Part shown: positions 61,652 to 64,000 of the stretch, one piece after another
Numbering within the stretch: the first letter of the stretch is position 1
Layout: the number at the start of each line of letters is the position of its first letter
NCBI RefSeq assembly: GCF_011369485.1
Contig: NZ_VXCA01000025.1
Span: 496,001-560,000 of the forward strand
Length of the DNA: 64,000 nucleotides
Source: Pseudomonas atagonensis
GTDB lineage: Bacteria; Pseudomonadota; Gammaproteobacteria; Pseudomonadales; Pseudomonadaceae
Direction of reading: 5' to 3'
Notes under the pieces: generated by a model
Told to the model about the DNA's origin: nothing
The model's database searches: none
Seen by the model: the letters and a program-made list of their open reading frames with translations, nothing else
Position numbers and translations under genes: made by a program

Positions 61652-61750
61652 GCATCGCGAGCTGGCTCACTTCTACAGGGGATCTCTGGGGAACACAGAT
61701 TTTGTGTCTTACCGAGATCAAATTGTAGGAGTGAGCCTGCTCGCGATAGC
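61652..61750. repeat. REPIN, GTAGGAGTGAGCCTGC class (partly decayed)
   Basis: GCATCGCGAGCTGGCTCACT..TCTACA on the left and TGTAGGAGTGAGCCTGCTCG..CGATAGC on the right, about 45 bp apart. The left arm has three changes from the family. Confidence 0.88.
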
Positions 61751-61769
61751 GTCCTGCCAGCGAAGATGT

Positions 61770-63908
61770 TTAGGCCGGAATGGCTTTCGCCTTAGGCTCC
61801 CGATCCCAAACCCGATGCTGCCCGATCGCAGCAAAGAACGGCTTGGTCAACGCCGGCACATCCTTGCCCTGCAGCAGCCCGGCATCCGCCTCCAGCTTCA
61901 GTAAATCCTGCAACTGCTTGGCATCGCCGTGCAGCGCAATCGCCTTCAAATGCTTGTACGCCTCCAGCAGGTAATGCAACGCCACGCCATCGCCGCTCAA
62001 CGCCTTGACCGACGCCGCGCCACCCGGCACAAATACCGCATCGAAAATCACCGACGGCATGCCTTCCATCGAAGCATCCACAGGCAACATTTTTCCGTCG
62101 GCAGTCTTCACCGGCGCCGACGTCGGGCCAAGCAACTTGGCGTGCGCACCTTCAGCGGCCAATGCCTTCTTCATTGCATCAATCGCTGCACCATCAACGC
62201 CGTTGGCAGCAAGAATCGCCACTTTTCGCGTTTTGATGTTTTCCGGCAACAGATTCGCCTGACTCAGCGCCGGCGAATGATCGAAGGACGTTTTGCGCAC
62301 TTCAACCGTGCCTTTGGCAGGGGCCGGCAGGCCCAGATTGGCCGCCACACGTTTGGCCAGCTCCAGATCGATGTTGGCCAGAATTTCGTTCACCTGCCGC
62401 GCGCGGATGAACTCGCGTTCAACCTTGCCCAGCTCGAAGCTGTAAGCCGCAATGATGTGTTCCTGCTCGTGCTTGCTCATGCTCTTGAAGAACAGCCGCG
62501 CCTGGGAGAAGTGATCGCTGAACGACTCGCTGCGTTGACGGATCTTCGCCGCGTCGATGCGTTCCGGATAGCTTTCAAAACCACCATCCTGTGCGGCAGG
62601 TGGGGTTTCTTTCGGCCAGCCACCATCAATCGAGTTCGGCTCGTAGGACGCACGCCCCTTGTCGATCACCGTGCGGTGCTGGGCATCGCGCTGGCCATTG
62701 TGGAACGGCGCCACCGGGCGGTTGATTGGCAACTCATGAAAATTCGGCCCGCCGAGTCGGCTGATTTGCGTATCGGTGTAGGAAAACAGCCGACCTTGCA
62801 GCAACGGGTCGTTGGAGAAGTCGATGCCCGGCACGATATGGCCCGGGCAGAACGCGACCTGCTCGGTCTCGGCAAAGAAGTTGTCCGGGTTGCGGTTCAG
62901 GGTCATTTTGCCCAGCGGCGTGATCGGCACAATTTCTTCGGGGATCAGCTTGGTCGGATCGAGGATGTCGAAATCGAAGTCGTGTTCGTTTTCCTCTTCG
63001 ATGACCTGCACACCCAGTTCCCATTCCGGGTAGTCGCCCATCTCGATAGCGTCCCAGAGGTCACGACGATGGTAGTCAGTGTCTTTACCGGCGAGTTTCT
63101 GTGCCTCATCCCACACCAGCGAGCAAGTGCCGGCCGTAGGGCGCCAGTGGAATTTGACGAAGCGCGATTTGCCTTCGGCGTTGATCAAGCGAAAGGTGTG
63201 CACGCCGAAGCCCTGCATGCTGCGCAGGCTTTTCGGGATCGCCCGGTCGGACATCGCCCAGATGACCATGTGCGCCGATTCCGGTACCAGTGAAACAAAA
63301 TCCCAGAACGTGTCATGCGCCGAGCCGCCGGTCGGGATTTCGTTGTGCGGCTCGGGTTTTACGGCGTGGACGAAGTCGGGAAACTTGATCGCGTCCTGAA
63401 TGAAGAACACGGGCATGTTGTTGCCGACCAGATCGAAGTTGCCTTCATCGGTGAAAAACTTCACGGCGAAGCCACGCACGTCACGCACGGTGTCGCCGGA
63501 ACCGCGTGGCCCTTGCACAGTGGAAAAACGCACGAATACCGGCGTCTTCTTCCCCGGATCCTGTAGGAAACCAGCCTTGGTCAACGCTGCATGATTCTCG
63601 TAAGCCTGAAAGAAACCATGGGCGCCTGTGCCACGCGCGTGGACGATGCGTTCCGGAATGCGTTCATGGTCAAAGTGCGTGATCTTTTCACGCATGATGA
63701 AGTCTTCCAGCAACGACGGCCCACGAGGTCCGGCCTTGAGGGTGTTTTGATTATCGGCGACTTTCACACCCTGATTGGTGCGCAGCGCCTGGCCGGTGGC
63801 GTCGGAGCGGAATTTCTCCAGGCTGTCGAGTTTGGCGTTGGTGTTGGCGCGATCCGGGGTATCGGTTCCGGCCATCTGGCTTTTATCGGTCGTAGGCTTC
63901 TTGCTCAT
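61770..63908 (-). CDS. katE: Large-subunit monofunctional catalase (HPII type)
   Basis: Haem catalase of 712 residues that splits hydrogen peroxide. The N-terminal extension (about 1-60) is followed by the catalase core with the catalytic His in RIVHARGTGAHGFF and the haem region ending FSYTDTQISRLGGPNFHELPIN. The C-terminal flavodoxin/DJ-1-like domain (about 575-712, RKVAILAANGVDGAAIDAM) is the mark of clade II large subunits. The ATG at 63908 was chosen over an upstream frame start. It is unrelated in direction to znuB and its lipoprotein neighbour. Confidence 0.96.
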   Translation of the reverse strand: MSKKPTTDKSQMAGTDTPDRANTNAKLDSLEKFRSDATGQALRTNQGVKVADNQNTLKAGPRGPSLLEDFIMREKITHFDHERIPERIVHARGTGAHGFFQAYENHAALTKAGFLQDPGKKTPVFVRFSTVQGPRGSGDTVRDVRGFAVKFFTDEGNFDLVGNNMPVFFIQDAIKFPDFVHAVKPEPHNEIPTGGSAHDTFWDFVSLVPESAHMVIWAMSDRAIPKSLRSMQGFGVHTFRLINAEGKSRFVKFHWRPTAGTCSLVWDEAQKLAGKDTDYHRRDLWDAIEMGDYPEWELGVQVIEEENEHDFDFDILDPTKLIPEEIVPITPLGKMTLNRNPDNFFAETEQVAFCPGHIVPGIDFSNDPLLQGRLFSYTDTQISRLGGPNFHELPINRPVAPFHNGQRDAQHRTVIDKGRASYEPNSIDGGWPKETPPAAQDGGFESYPERIDAAKIRQRSESFSDHFSQARLFFKSMSKHEQEHIIAAYSFELGKVEREFIRARQVNEILANIDLELAKRVAANLGLPAPAKGTVEVRKTSFDHSPALSQANLLPENIKTRKVAILAANGVDGAAIDAMKKALAAEGAHAKLLGPTSAPVKTADGKMLPVDASMEGMPSVIFDAVFVPGGAASVKALSGDGVALHYLLEAYKHLKAIALHGDAKQLQDLLKLEADAGLLQGKDVPALTKPFFAAIGQHRVWDREPKAKAIPA

Positions 63909-64000
63909 CAGTCGTAAACTCCTCGGTTGACCCCGATGCTTGCCGGGGACTCTTGAGTGGTTCCCGGGCACGGCACCCAGGGTTTTCAAGTCGCTTACTT

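Overview
This window is chromosomal DNA from a fluorescent Pseudomonas (P. fluorescens group). The evidence is high-GC codon use, REP-type intergenic palindromes typical of that group, and gene order that I recall from P. aeruginosa PAO1 around its replication origin. I see no rRNA, tRNA, CRISPR array, integrase, transposase or prophage gene. Almost everything is dense core genome.

Layout. (1) 1-2.4 kb: a divergent two-component pair, with the response regulator cut by the window edge and the kinase resembling a CHASE2-type kinase that has lost its sensor. (2) 2.5-19.5 kb: the origin-proximal block plsC, gmhB, glyS-glyQ, tag, an LpxL-type acyltransferase, pilZ, a TPR protein, trkA-rsmB-fmt-def, tsaP-like, dprA, tsaC, qor, hemF and aroE. 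It covers lipid and LPS synthesis, tRNA charging and modification, initiator Met-tRNA formylation and deformylation, and haem and shikimate steps. (3) 19.5-25.6 kb: a SulP transporter and a choline-sulfate module (choX, betC and a divergent LysR regulator), then an NmrA-like protein. (4) 25.6-32.3 kb: a DOPA-dioxygenase-like protein, a GFA protein, a citrate transporter, a TerC-family protein, a Na/Pi symporter and an M16 peptidase. (5) 32.5-37.1 kb: a DUF5924 protein and a four-gene MCE (Mla/Pqi-type) lipid-transport operon. (6) 37.2-47.6 kb: a SpmAB-like protein, gltP, a long structured intergenic region, an Ivy lysozyme inhibitor with two small membrane proteins, the alginate two-component system algB-kinB, an EAL protein and an AmpDh2-like amidase. 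(7) 47.7-64 kb: a GGDEF protein, an EEP nuclease-like protein, dsbA, cytochromes c4 and c5, engB, the sRNA ErsA, polA, a DUF2782 protein, thrB, the zinc system znuA/zur-znuC-znuB, a lipoprotein and the large catalase katE.

Working together: several neighbours point to envelope and stress physiology (MCE operon, AlgB/KinB, Ivy, amidase, DsbA, ErsA with a sigma-22-type promoter, zinc uptake, catalase).

The most notable non-gene signals are these. Exact DnaA boxes (TTATCCACA) are heavily concentrated in the first 25 kb (13 of 14 found). The roughly 700-bp gap between gltP and ivy holds a terminator nested inside a longer stem upstream of gltP, and a second structured segment with its own terminator that could be an unannotated small RNA. 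There is a cluster of CACGA half-sites upstream of algB, and there are strong dyads in the betC/LysR gap and upstream of the Na/Pi symporter gene.
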